From Nectonema munidae (taxonomy: Eukaryota > Nematomorpha > Nectonematoida > Nectonematidae): a DNA stretch of 64,000 nucleotides. Shown piece after piece: positions 1 to 23,072 of the stretch. The translations under genes and the position numbers were made by a program. The notes under the pieces were generated by a model. It was given only the letters and a program-made list of their open reading frames with translations. It ran no database searches and was not told the DNA's origin. Numbering within the stretch: position 1 is the first letter of the stretch; the number at the start of each line of letters is the position of its first letter. Location: NCBI GenBank assembly GCA_030549495.1, contig JAUIRK010000934.1, positions 248,001 through 312,000 of the forward strand, read 5' to 3'.

Positions 1-1590
1 GGTGGCATATATGAGTTGAGTATGGGGTCGATTTCGATGGGTGAACTAGGGAATATGGGTGTAGGTGTGGTAAAACTTGGTAGTGAGTAAGTTGTGGCAT
101 ATATTGTTCACGAAGGGAATTGAAAAAGGTGAGCGAAGGAGAGGTATGAGTTGAGTAAATGTTCATGAAGTTATATGGAGCTGATATAGAGTGGAAGGTA
201 GTAAGATATTTTTTAATTATGTTTTTCTTAAGGTTTAGGTGTAAGTGTAGAGTATGTGTGAGAAGTTCAAGTTTTGCTATAGAAGTAGTGTGAAATGCGT
301 TTGTTATTGTGAGTTAGGCGGTGTATTTTGTTGAGATGGCTTAGTGAGTTTTAGAATTTGAGTGAGCTTCCCCAGGCAAATGAGCTATATTGTATGATTG
401 GAAGTATGATAGATTTGTAGATGTACTTTGAGATTTTTGGATGAACACCCCACTTATATGAGATGGCTTTTCTTAGAGAGAATAGGGTTGGTGAGAGTTT
501 TGTGTATATGTTTTTGAGGTGGAGTGTAAATTTCAGATTAGTTTGAAATGTGACGCCTAGATATTTTATGTGTGATTCAGGAGTTTGTGATGTTGATATG
601 TTTAGCTTCAGTGGTAGTGGGGTTATTCTTTTTGATGTGGAGTATATAAATTTTAGTTTGTTTAAGTTGAAGAAGACTTTGTAGTTGGTGGCCATTGTTT
701 GTATTTATGTGATTAGATTCGCAGAGCGATTGATGTTATTTAGTTGTAGTGTGTTTGAGAAGGTGAATAGGATGTCATCAAATTAGCATTGGGCAAAGTC
801 GGATTTTAAGTTGATAAAATTAAGAATGGGGTTGATGAGGATTAGCCATAGGATATCTGATAGGCTACCCCCTTGCGGAGTGGAGAGTTAGTTTCTGAAT
901 GTATGTATTGTTGTTATGTAGTAGTATGAGAATGCGCTTTTGAAGGTAGTTGTTTATGAATTTGATTATGTATGTAGGTTATTTTTTGTCGATGAGGTTG
1001 TTGATGATTGCAGGATGCCATGTTGCGTTGAAAGCATTTTCGATATCAAGAAATGTGGTTGTCACGATATTTTGGTTATTTAGTGTTTTTTCTAGGTAAA
1101 GGGTCAGGCGAGATAGGGCCAATTCGGTGTTTTTATTAGGTAAATATGCGAATTGATTCGTGTGTATTAGGTTATTTTTGAAGATCTAGTGGATCATGCG
1201 TTTTCGTAGAATTTTTTCAAAGATTTTGCCTAGGGTTAGTAATAGAAAAATTGGTCGCCAGTTTTTGATTGAATTGTGGTTTTGATTTGGTTTGGGGATT
1301 AGCACTAGTATGCATATTTTCCAATATTCGGGAAATAGCTTGGTCTGAAGCAGGCGTTGAATATGTTGAGGAGATGAGGATGTAGTATGTGGTAAGCTTT
1401 CTTCACATGTTTAATGGAGATGAAGTCAAGGCTGCTAGAAGATTTGGTTTTCATGGAATCAATGGTTTTATTTAGTTCTTTGATTGTAATTTCTGGGTGT
1501 GAGTTAATGGAGTTATTTAGTAGGTAAGGATGAAGTAAGAACAATTTTATTTGAAAAAATCTAGTCAAAATGAAAAAGTCACTCAAAACT
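1..1590 (-). mobile_element. Decayed LINE, Jockey/I-like, reverse transcriptase part
   Basis: The minus strand carries pieces of a LINE reverse transcriptase in the expected order. The RT N-terminal region lies near 1305-1586, with KTKSSSSLDFISIKHVKKAY followed by a LLNIFNACF-type stretch. Palm motif A reads FLDIENAFN near 1030-1060. A motif C of the xDDI type (FDDILFTF) lies near 775, just after a stop. A C-terminal stretch with HIKYLGVTF lies at 351-695. Several stops and frame changes separate these pieces, so the copy is dead. The coding strand is rich in A and C and poor in G, which makes the plus strand look G/T-rich. The 3' part runs off the left edge. A related copy lies at 16495-18060. 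The RT assignment is firm; the clade is inferred from motif style. Confidence 0.75.
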
Positions 1591-4530
1591 TGAAAGCTGA
1601 TTATGAAAAAGAATTCTATTGAAAACAGTGAACATTAAATTATCCTGATACTGTTAAAAGAAAATAGTTAAATTTTGAATATAAGTTTTTATATAACAAA
1701 TTAATTATAAATTAACAAAAGATTTATATAGTTTATATTGCTAAAAATATTTTATATTCAAAAAAATTGCTTTTAAACGTAACAATTTTTTTTACTAATT
1801 TATTAACACTTTTTAAAACTATACACTCCACCAAAGGTATTGAAGTGGCTCTCGTGAAATTGCATGTGCAAATATTTTTTACAACTAATTGGAAAATCCT
1901 GTAAAAACAGCTGCCGTTTTGGCTGCGAGGCAATTAAGAACACAATCATTTGCTATTTGTTTATCCAAAAACTTCTTATTTTAGAGATCACTACTATAAA
2001 TACAGAAAGTTTCTCAGCTAATAATATATTTGACATCTTACTTGAATCTCACCTTGTTTTACGGCCCTATTTGGCTTTTGATTTTTCCTATAATGATAAT
2101 CTTGAAAAAGATGATATAGTTCTTCATGTGAATATATATTATAAATATTAACATATATACAAATTGTTTGCTCCACTTTATTTCTTTTGTGAACTCTCTT
2201 TTTTATAATAAAATTCTTTCTATCTCTCTCTCCCTCTCTCTCTCTTTCTTTATTAGAAAAATTGTCTTATTAATTGAAAATGTTTAAAAACTGATCTCTT
2301 TTAGATCTACAAGATGCGTCATTAAATATCACTCAATCATTCAAAGCACTTTTCTTTCTTTCTAATGAAAAAATTTCAATTAAATAAATAGAATTAAAAA
2401 TTTTTTAGATTTCATTTTTTTGTTTTGTTGCTCTTTAACTTTTCTCTTGTAAGTTATGGATGCTTTAAAAGTTTCGGCTTTGGCTGATTATAGTGAAAAA
2501 ATAAGTTCTACTCTTATAGATGGAAACTCTACAGAAGAAAAAAAGAATATAGTAATATTTTATTTTTTATGATATCAACTTTTATTTATATCAAATTAGT
2601 TAATCTCATCTGCTTTCTGTGGGGTAATATGAGTTAATATTCATACATAAATTGTTTAAATTAATAAAAATTTGTTAAAAGTCTTAATTTTATATTGTTT
2701 ATTTTTCTATATTTAAAATATTCTTTCCTGACAAATTATAATTTAATTTTAAATATAATTAAACAATACCTATTTTTGAAGATTTGTCTATTAAATTTTA
2801 AATATACCTTCCTATTAATTATCATTTGCTTTTAAAATAATTTTGTTACTTTAATAAACAATAAATCTATATTTTAAGATTATTTGTCTTAAATTTAAAT
2901 ACGCCTATAAACCAATTTTGTTAATTTAAGCTTTGATAAATACTTTCAATAAAATGATTGAGAAACATACATTAACGTTTTCTCTTATTTTTCATTCAAC
3001 TAAGTATTTAAAATTTTTAGTTACTCAGCCATAATTTTAAATAAATAATTGTTAAAGAGCTTCCTATCAACGGTTTTTTTAATATTTTTTTTTGAAATTT
3101 CTTTTGAAAAAGAGTCCTAACCTTACTAAAAAAAACTATAAATTTCTTGATAATGTTTCTATCAAAAAGTTTATAGCATAGATAATTAATTCAATTTATC
3201 TTTGATAGTTGCACCGTGTCTACGCTGTTGCTTGCTGTTTAGAAAGTGTTGTCAACTTTCAAAAACAAACATAGCTAGTTTGTTTAAAAAAAATCTCTAA
3301 AAAGTAGTTACGTTACCAATTTTTAAATAACTTTAGGAGATAATTCATATTCATAGCAATTTTTATTTATATTTTTCAAGTCTCATTTAATTGTCAATAT
3401 ACTTTTCAAACAGTGGCACACATCCTTAAAATTATTGGGAAAGAGGGAGGGGTGGGGGGCTTTTTTTTATAATTTTAAAATTTATTTTAAATGAATTTGT
3501 TTCTGAAACGCAACCGTAAAACAAGAAAAGTAATATGGAAAATCTACTCACAAGCCAAATAAGTCTTAATGATATAAAATTAAAAATTCTTAGTTATTTG
3601 TGAATTAGAGGAGATATATTACGTAACGCGAAATTATTAAAATTTCAACTCCCTCCCCCTTGTAAGGCATATGTAACACATTCATGACCCCCTCCTCCTC
3701 ACTTCAACAAACTCTTGTATTTGATATAACCTTCTTTTGAAATATCTACATGAACAAATGTTCCTGCTAGTCGTTACGTAGTTTATGTATATCTCCCTAT
3801 TTACAGCTGCACTTCTATTGCTCATCAGTAAAAATATGATTTTTACTCGGAATACAATTCTGAGTATATTTTTTATTTGAGATATAAATATGTTTTTTTC
3901 TAGAGAAAACTTTTTAGCATTTTTGATACATCTTAAACAAAACTAAGAAATATAAGTTTGTCAAAAATTACTTATAAAATAAGTGAAAATATGTATTAAC
4001 TGGACATTAAAAACTGAGCCCTAATTTTATTTCTTACTTCTCAGTAGTTTTTTAATTTGTTTATAAAGCCGCCACTATGCTATTATAACTAATTTATAGT
4101 TTCGTTTTTTAAACCACTGATCAATTTTAGATTACATTACATTACGACATATAATATTTCCGAATCTTTAGATCAAAAATAGAACCGTTAAAATATTTGA
4201 AATTTGTTGCATGCATTTCCTTTATAACTCATGTTGTTTAAGGTGTTTTTAAAGGTGCTGTTTTGTTAAAGAAATACTCAACGGGAAAATAGAGAATAAA
4301 TGTCCTTTCACAATTTTTGAATATGGAATCATCTTTAATTCTAATTTCCATTTCTTAGTTCCTCTATTTTTAGTCCATTCACAGGCTGATCGAGAACCTA
4401 ATGCTTCTGAAATTAAAGTTCGAGTAATGACAAACAAAAAAATAATTATATTTTTGAACACTAACTAAAAACACAATTATTTAATCCTCATTCACTTGGG
4501 TATTTAAAAACAAAGCAAAAGATATCTCAA
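1591..4530. other. AT-rich intergenic stretch
   Basis: No gene or recognisable transposon protein was seen on either strand. It holds a short pyrimidine microsatellite of CT units near 2217-2250, a G-rich run near 3445-3460 and many A/T homopolymers. Short open frames here have low-complexity translations and no recognisable domain. It is upstream of PSMC5. Confidence 0.5.
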
Positions 4531-4538
4531 ATTTTTTG

Positions 4539-4566
4539 GCGGTCTTTCGGAAGACTAAAAGACCGC
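4539..4566 (+). promoter_or_regulatory. Inverted repeat in the PSMC5 leader region
   Basis: A perfect 9-bp inverted repeat, GCGGTCTTT and AAAGACCGC, is separated by 10 bp. It lies about 20 bp before a good 5' splice site (GTAAGTTG at 4586). It would form a stem-loop in a 5' UTR exon, or a palindromic promoter site if transcription starts downstream. It is the most GC-rich spot near the start of the gene. Its role is unknown. Confidence 0.35.
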
Positions 4567-4662
4567 GTCTATTTACACTCTTAAAGTAAGTTGTTTTGTG
4601 ATTTATAAGTATTATTATATACGAACATAATTTTAAGTTTATTTGAGTTATAATATTTACAG

Positions 4663-16070
<11,408 letters not shown>

Positions 16071-16119
16071 AGGAAACATGTCGGTGTGTATGTTTTGTAT
16101 ATCGTGAACATCCAGATTC

Positions 16120-16125
16120 AATAAA
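16120..16125 (+). terminator. PSMC5 poly(A) signal
   Basis: A canonical AATAAA lies 50 bp after the PSMC5 stop codon. Confidence 0.7.
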
Positions 16126-16494
16126 CATGATACTATACATGATGCACAATTATAAATCTATTTATCGCTAATGTTATAACTTCTTGTTCATAACAACCAT
16201 CCTTAACAACATCTACTTTGTTTTAATGCCTTTCTTTTAGACTACTTTGAAATAAAGCTCCGATTTACGATTAAATTCTCTTTCATTTTATAAATGTTTT
16301 CATATCATATTTTTTTAAGTATCACTACTGAGTTAAGACTTATCCATATTATATATTTAAATAGTTACGGTCTTTTTTATCGCTGAATAGAGTGTGATAT
16401 GCGCAAATATTTTGATCTGATTGGATAAAATTTCTTGAATAATTTTTAGTTTTAATTAATCAAATTTTGTAAAAACTGAACTAATTATATTGAA

Positions 16495-18060
16495 CCAGTC
16501 AACGACTAAATGCAAAGCTAATTGTGCTCACTGTGGCAACGCAACATCCAAACTATGCGAATTCCACACACGATATGAATGCCTCATTAAATATCAACAC
16601 AACCTTAATAAACAAATTTTTATGCTAAATTTTTACGCATAAATCAACAATTCTAGTGCCGTTTGGAAAATCTATATAACATTATGATATCTAGCTTTTT
16701 TTATATAATTTCTATAAATCAATCCTACACCCAAATTTCTTTTAATTTGCCAAACTACTTACTATATCAAACTTCGATCCCATCCTTTTATTCTTAATGC
16801 ATTTTCATAAAATCCGCTGTTCATCATAGCTTACCACAATTCTCTTCCCACAACTATTATTTTGTTATAGTTCACAAAACTACTCTCATCTATGACCCCA
16901 ATTAGCTATTCTTTCTAGATTCTCTCATTCATAATCCTTGTTGCATCCATCTTGCCGTCTTACTATCATTTAATTATCTCAACTAACTACAATTAAACCC
17001 GTGAGGAGAATAGATCTTTTATGCTCTAACAATATTGATCTTGCCTAGAACTCTAATAACCGTACCTGCAACAACGTAAAACATACATCCTATATCGACC
17101 TCCCAAATACTCTCAATTTTATATATAACTGATTGATTTATGAAATTCCTTCAGCTTAAGACCAATCCTAATACCACTCATTGGTTCGCTTATCTCTAGA
17201 CTCCCAAAAATTGATTATTATCTCTATCTTTCCCAACATCCATTAATTAAGCCGCATTTAACTACGTTACACATTAAATCCTATCCTCAACTCCAAACAA
17301 CTGATTTCCAAAATGAACATATGTCTAGTTCTGTACACCACAAATAACCTGTTAAAAAGAAAACTACTAAATATCATCAAAACTCTGAGAAAATCTACCA
17401 TCCCTTCTAACATCTCTATTTACTCGGCTGTCAAAAAAGAATGCAGGCATGGAATAATTCGCGTAAAGAACGACTCATGTGTGAATTAGGCCATCCAGGA
17501 ATGAAATAACCCATGGAATATCATCAGCATGCTGGTTAATAAAAACCTTTCCACACTGTCTGATTCAATACTTCCTAGATCATTAGAGCAAACTACCTAC
17601 TTTAAACTTCCATTTATATCCATAATCGTCACTCCAATCGTGACCTCTTCTGACTTACGTTTTCACCACATAAATTGATAACATACAAAAAACATCAAAT
17701 GCTCCATTCAAAATCTCATCTTTCATTTTATCAACACAAATAAAGTAAGCCTAGAAGTAAACTCCCTTAAAACAAATACTTCATCTAGCTTGGATCTAAT
17801 CTCGCGCAAATACATTATGTAATCTGTTCACATTTCAAAGATGATTGACTTCTCTAACAAAAACGCTTAAAATATTTAATCCGAAATGACTACCTATCTT
17901 GATTCATATACGCATACCTGTCAAACCGTTGCCATCTCTTTCTTAAATCCTTTAACTAATTCTTATTGATACGCTTACTAATATCATCCACCCACATATA
18001 TAGATTTTTCCTAATGTTTTTTAAACGATATATTATTTACCTTCTCGAGCAACTCTCAAT
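16495..18060 (+). mobile_element. Decayed Jockey/I-like LINE, ORF1 tail to RT start
   Basis: This plus-strand region is markedly G-poor, like the coding strand of the LINE at 1-1590. In order it shows a gag-like zinc-knuckle remnant (TKCKANCAHCGNATSKLC at about 16510), an endonuclease-end remnant (NIDLAL near 17030), a linker (NPWNIISMLVNKNLSTLSDS near 17500-17570), and an RT N-terminal piece (LKTNTSSSLDLISRKYIM near 17770-17820). The last matches KTKSSSSLDFISIKHVKKAY in the copy at 1-1590. Many stops interrupt it. Membership in that family is inferred from this match and the shared base composition. Confidence 0.6.
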
Positions 18061-18118
18061 AGGCCAAAATCACCAATGTTTCCTATTTTCTACCATAATT
18101 TGATGAACCTCAATTGTT

Positions 18119-18290
18119 GTTAGTTTGTACCTCTCAGCTTAACAGTTTAAGGTCAGGGGTTCGATCCTCAAGGCTCCCAACTTTAAAAACAAATTCGCAA
18201 AAACTGAGATTAACCATCCTAAGCATAATGCGAGCATATAGCCTTACTGCTGAAAGTGCTTTGATATCTCAAACCAACCAACCAACCATA
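18119..18290 (+). mobile_element. tRNA-derived SINE, family 2, copy 1
   Basis: A pol III box B-like GGGGTTCGATCCTCAAGGCT lies near 18155-18175, followed by a body with ATAATGCGAGCATATAG and GCTTTGATATCTC and an AACC-repeat tail. The same order occurs at 38064-38196. There is no folded tRNA, so it is a SINE and not a tRNA gene. Confidence 0.65.
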
Positions 18291-18381
18291 AATAGATTAT
18301 AAAAAAAACTTCTATGGATAGAATCATTCTCATCCACTTCACACGACAATACACCGAACATCTTCCTTCCTCTCTTTAGAT

Positions 18382-18507
18382 CAGGGGTTCCAAAAAATAA
18401 ATAAAATATTTGGTTTTTTTAATCTGACTTTCAAGGAAATCCTGAAACTCATCCATGGATCCCTAAGGAGATAAACCCATCTATTAACCCTAAGTTAGGA
18501 ATCCTTG
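18382..18507. mobile_element. Short hAT-type MITE
   Basis: Terminal inverted repeats CAGGGGTTCC and GGAATCCTTG are flanked by 8-bp direct repeats CTTTAGAT (18374-18381) and TTTTAGAT (18508-18515), 7 of 8 matching. The 126-bp body is non-coding. The 8-bp duplication and CAGGGGTTC terminus are typical of hAT elements. It is related in its ends to the elements at 39957 and 48584. Confidence 0.65.
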
Positions 18508-18899
18508 TTTTAGATATCACTCTCTTCACTTCATTCTATGTCCATTAAACATCTAGAACTAAGCTATCAAACTCTTAATCTTAGCCATTAATTTATTTTT
18601 AATATATATCAGTGGTCTGGCAAAAATACGGGTAACAAAAAAATACATTTATGAGTTAAATTTATCTAATTGTTTCATAGAAATCTGAGTAAAATAATTT
18701 ACAGCTATATATAATCATTTTTCACAATGATCATACTTAATTATTGTGTTCGTTTTTTAAGCAGTTGTCAAGGCATCAAAGTGAAGAATCTTTATTACAC
18801 ATTTGATAATTTTACAAGAGAAACATATTTCAATTAACTTTTTACTTTTTTTAATGTAAATATAATAAATCAACAAAGAAAGAGTGAGGAGGTCAAACA

Positions 18900-19413
18900 C
18901 GGGCGTAGCTAGTGGGGGCAGAGTCCCCCCCCTCCCCCCCCCCCTAACTTCTTTCACTGTCTCCTAACTTCCTTTTTTGGATTTAGAGTAGATTTTTTAT
19001 ATAAGCATGAACATATATGTAATTGTATATATTGAGGCTTTATTTGTATAACACAAACTGAATACGCCTGTCCCTTGCCAATTTCAATGTGTTTGCTCAT
19101 ATGATATGCTATGAATGTGTGTATGCATAGATTCAACTGCTTTTTGAGTTTTACTCCTCTTTTTCGACATGATTGATGGACACTGTAGGAATAAAACAGT
19201 TTTCTTATCTGACTCAGAATCATATTTTCATTACAGAATGACTTTGTTTTTCAAGGAAGTAAAGAAGGATTTAACTTTACTATTACACACAACAGATAAT
19301 TGAAAAATATATCTGCACACATAAGTTTTAATAAAATTTGTTTCACTTTGATGCTTAGAAAAACTTTAGCCCCCAAACTCCTCTTTTGCCCTTCCAAATT
19401 CTGGCTACGCCCC
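18900..19413. mobile_element. Non-autonomous element with GGGCGTAGC ends
   Basis: The left end starts GGGCGTAGCTAG and the right end finishes CTGGCTACGCCCC, an imperfect inverted repeat. The left terminus leads into a C-rich tract (18925-18945). About 514 bp with no recognisable protein. No clear target duplication was found, so the exact ends and the superfamily are open. Confidence 0.5.
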
Positions 19414-19910
19414 TCGTCAGATAAAGAATCTAATGTAAACTTAACCCTTTTTTTTAATATTCAATTTTCTTAAAACATATCATCTATCATCGTAAAATTA
19501 TATTAACCCATATAATCCTATTGTCAGTTCAAACGAACTTAGAAATAACAAATTACTTTATTTAGTCTGTTTTGCAGGGGATGATATGGGATGGACGAAG
19601 TCATATGCTAGGTTTTTTTAAAATTTTCTTTTAAAAATGAACAAAATTTTATTTTAAATAGAATAATTTTTAGATATTTTAACAATAATTCATCATAATT
19701 TTATTGTTATGTTACTCCAGTCACAATAACAATATGATATGATCAGGTATATCCAAAGTATTCTCCAGTATAATAACCAAAATAAATTGGGCAATGTATA
19801 TACATATACACAAGGTTTAGCAAAGTTATGAAACTTATGAAATAATTTAACTCAAAATTACTAAAAATATTTTTTTTATTTAAATTAATAAGTATATAGT
19901 CTAGCAATAA

Positions 19911-20056
19911 AGGTAAAGGTATTGTGGGGTGTTTTCATCGAGAGGGACAATTGCGTTTCTTTTATCGAACTATGTGGAAAAAAGGCTTGATAGAGGATCG
20001 AACCCAAGACATTGAGTTATTGAAACCCAGTATATAACCAAACTTACTCACGCCCC
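19911..20056 (-). mobile_element. tRNA-derived SINE, family 1, copy 1
   Basis: Read on the minus strand, a tRNA-like head contains a box B-like GGTTCGATCC (plus-strand GGATCGAACC near 20010), followed by a body ending in the conserved word GTGTTTTCATCGA (plus-strand sense, near 19930). Three more copies lie at 22241, 36011 and 60164. Confidence 0.7.
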
Positions 20057-20825
20057 AATAAAATCAAGAAGTTATTACCATCAATAATAAAATTTCATAA
20101 GATTTTTATAGAGAATAGTTAGAGTATAAGAAGTAGAAAAACATAAAGATTGAGGAAAAAATACTTAATATTATAAACTAGATGACACACATTTGGGGAA
20201 TAATACATATTGGTATAAATAAATCAAAAAAATTTACAAACTAAAAAATTTCTCAAATTTTATTCATACGAGTTTTAAATAAAAAACCATGTAGGAAAAA
20301 ATTTAAAAAGTAAGGAATTAAAATAATGAAATAATGTAAAACTTAAATTTTAGTGCTTTTTGAGAAGGACAAACAGGAAAATGCGTGTTATAATCTGAAC
20401 ATGACAAGCTACTGTTATATGACCATAATTACATAAATTACGTTCTTAAAAATAATAAATTTTTAAATTTTCCATTTGCTCTAACTTTTAATGTCTTACC
20501 TGTAAAACATGAAATTGTAAGTCACTGAATAATACCCACATTAAAAATTTTAAAAATTCCAAAGTTGTACACACTCATAGATAGGCATATACAGATTTAT
20601 GCAAAAAAATAAATTCCTAATTTTTTATTTTCAAAAATAAAATCAGTGGATTATTCTTAGAAAACAAATACCTGAAAAAAGGGTCTTTCATTTGAGGTAA
20701 AGGAAAATGGATTAGGTAATTTAAGCTCCTTACTTTAACCACCATTTTTGGATGAGGTTTTTGAAAACTAATGCTCTGCTTATTTTTTTCAATGAATTTT
20801 TATATAACCTAAGACAGACTCTATT
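20057..20825. other. AT-rich stretch, nothing recognised
   Basis: It lies between a SINE and a TTAA-type MITE. No coding sequence or repeat was recognised. Confidence 0.4.
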
Positions 20826-20829
20826 TTAA

Positions 20830-20946
20830 CCCTTTCAGGCATTGGTTTTCCAAAATTTATCGTCAGATTTTTTTTCATTGTTTTATATACTTAAACATAT
20901 TATTCTTATTCTATGGGACACTAGTGTCCCGTTGTGCATGAAAGGG
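20830..20946. mobile_element. TTAA-type MITE, CCCTTTCAGG family
   Basis: TTAA-CCCTTTCAGGCATTG at the left faces TGTGCATGAAAGGG-CTAA at the right. The inner ATGGGACACTAGTGTCCC is itself palindromic. A second GGG-TTAA end lies at 20979-20985, so two insertions may be nested or the outer end may be the older one. A related fragment lies inverted at 21163. Confidence 0.55.
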
Positions 20947-21162
20947 CTAATGTACACTGATGTCCCCCTCGCTTAAAAGGGTTAAGCCTTTTGCAATTCT
21001 CATAAATTTTTATGCTCCAAAATATTAAGTTTATCCTGAGTGTAGATAAGTCAATATTGACCCAAGGTAAGAAATATTCGAACACGGAACAACTGTATTA
21101 AGACCCGACGCTTGCGCGACTAGGCCGCCTGTCGACTTAACACTAGGAAAGTTAACTTATCA

Positions 21163-21250
21163 CCCTTTCATGCACAATGGGAAACCAGTGTCCCATAGAA
21201 TAAAAATCATCTGTTTAAGTATATAAAACTCATTGAAAAGGAAGCATAAC
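21163..21250. repeat. Fragment of the CCCTTTCAGG MITE family
   Basis: CCCTTTCATGCACAATGGGA and CAGTGTCCCATAGAATAA match the reverse complement of the right half of the element at 20830-20946. The other end is missing or decayed. Confidence 0.5.
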
Positions 21251-22240
21251 TCTTTTATCCATTACAAGTAAGACAAGTCTAAAGTTATTTGTTTCCCATA
21301 CTTCTCAGGGATTTTATAAATCGTGTGTGGATCATTGAGGTGAAAAGTTTGAATCATCTTAATTCAGAAAATTTTATTGTAATTTAACTTAAATCCTCAA
21401 AAATATTTTCATTGCGTCTTGAAAATATTTTTCCTAACTAAAAAAATCTTTTGAAAAAAGTTAAGGGTTGTATACGACCCCATGCCTTTTGTAAACTAAC
21501 AAACTAAAAATCAAATTTCTTTGATTTAGGATTTAAATTAAATAAAAATGTCAAAGCGTTAAACAACATTACTCACTCTTACTTCTGGGACTTCAGTAAG
21601 GTTGGCTCTATACTTGGGTTGGATACTTAGAACCTTCCTTGCCCATAGTTCGTCACCAGAGGCTGAACAATTTCGCCTTGGTGATGAAAGCACTTCACCT
21701 TTACCTCTACACTTCTGATTTGGACGGCTTTAACATCTAATCATTTAACTAACTGTTAGCCAGGATTGTGGAGTAGGAAAAATATTTGTTGACTCCTAGT
21801 CCGACTACACCCATTTGTAATTTTGCGACCGCAACTTCTGTCGAAGTCGAGTGCACACGACAATAATTTTGTGTGTCCATGTTCCATTTGCTTCTATCTA
21901 CAAGTGCGAGGAAGGGAATCTTATAAATTTAAAAACGAGAATTAGAGGCAGATTGCGTATTGTAGATCTTTCACAGAAAATAAAATGATTAATCACGTTG
22001 CTTATATCAAGGGGTCTGGGGCCCTTTTTCATCTCGGTAAGCTAGGAGGCGCACATCCGGGGGGGGGGGGGGACCAGAAAATATCAAATAAACTCTCATT
22101 CTTTATGCCTCCTATTATTTTGAAATTACTCTGAGAACAGACGGTTCGATTTTAAAATAGTGAAAATTGCTTTATTAGCTTATTTTGTCTCCTTTCTCTC
22201 TTACATTAATTATGTAGCAAATTTTTCAATTTTGAGTAAA
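21251..22240. other. Intergenic stretch with a poly-G tract
   Basis: No gene was recognised. A run of about 14 G lies near 22060-22073, in a context resembling the G/C-tract termini of small DNA elements. Confidence 0.4.
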
Positions 22241-22380
22241 AGGTAAGGTACAGCGGGTGTGTTTTCATTTACAAGCCACTGATGTATCGCGTATGTCAAA
22301 CTATGAACAAATTCGTATCGGTGAGGAATCGAATCCAGAGGCTTCCGTGTAGAGTCCATCATCTCAACCAACCTGTCATG
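22241..22380 (-). mobile_element. tRNA-derived SINE, family 1, copy 2
   Basis: It shares the GGTAAGGTAC start, GTGTTTTCAT and the GAATCGAATCC head (a decayed box B) with the copies at 19911 and 60164. Its head end abuts the target site of the hAT element at 22383. Confidence 0.6.
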
Positions 22381-22382
22381 CC

Positions 22383-23066
22383 CAGGGCTTTGGAGCTGGA
22401 GCCGGAGCCCCTGGAGCCGTAATATTCTGTCAGTAAGAGCCGGAGTTGGAGCCAGAGTCACAAATTTTAATGTGCGGCTCCCTCTTACCGGTTCCAAGTG
22501 AACATATGTGTGTAAAACAGTGAAGTAAAAGTAATAAATATTTATAAACAACATATATAAATTATAGAGTAAAAGAGATTGCATCTGACAAATTTCAATT
22601 TTCCTTCAGATCGATAAGCAAGAAAGCACAACACGACATTGTCAATGAGAAGCAATGTCGTTCTCATTGGAAGATTGATAATTATATATTATAGATTTAT
22701 ATAATTGTTTTTCATTGGCATACTTTATGCTTTGCTTACAACACAAGTGTGGAACGCCTTTTTTCAGCTTTAAAAATTTTGAAATCAGATTTATGTAATA
22801 GTCTCAAAGAGGACATTTTGGAAGCAATGCTATTTTTAAGAACAAACACATATAAATAAAGTTTTGAAATATTTGTCTAATTGGAAACGATATAAATCTT
22901 AAACTTTATCTATAATAATTAAAAATAGTATACTTTTGTATAAATAAACCGAACCTTATGTATAACTGAAAGAAATCACAATAAATATAGAAAATATACT
23001 TGGAGCCGGAGACGTAGTCAAAAAATCTATGTAGGTAAGCAATTTTGAGAATGCTCCGAAGCCCTG
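22383..23066 (+). mobile_element. Internally deleted hAT element with transposase tail
   Basis: Inverted ends CAGGGCTTTGGAGC and GCTCCGAAGCCCTG are flanked by 8-bp direct repeats GTCATGCC (22375-22382) and GTCATGTC (23067-23074), 7 of 8 matching. Near 22740-22855 the plus strand keeps the hAT C-terminal dimerisation motif: a frame change falls between NTSVER and the following FSALKILKSD, and the stretch ends LKEDILEAMLFLRTN and a stop. Most of the transposase is gone, so it could only move with help from an intact relative. It abuts the stop codon of the minus-strand gene to its right. Confidence 0.8.
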
Positions 23067-23072
23067 GTCATG

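Noticed and set aside
1864-2151. A 95-codon plus-strand frame
   Set aside because: AT-rich translation without domain, homolog or splice context.
18140-18180. A tRNA gene at the GGTTCGATCC sites
   Set aside because: Box B-like words occur in six dispersed repeats with no cloverleaf or acceptor stem; they are SINE heads.
22060-22073. Poly-G and poly-C runs as assembly artefacts
   Set aside because: Possible, but several sit in contexts resembling element ends, so they are kept as features of low weight.
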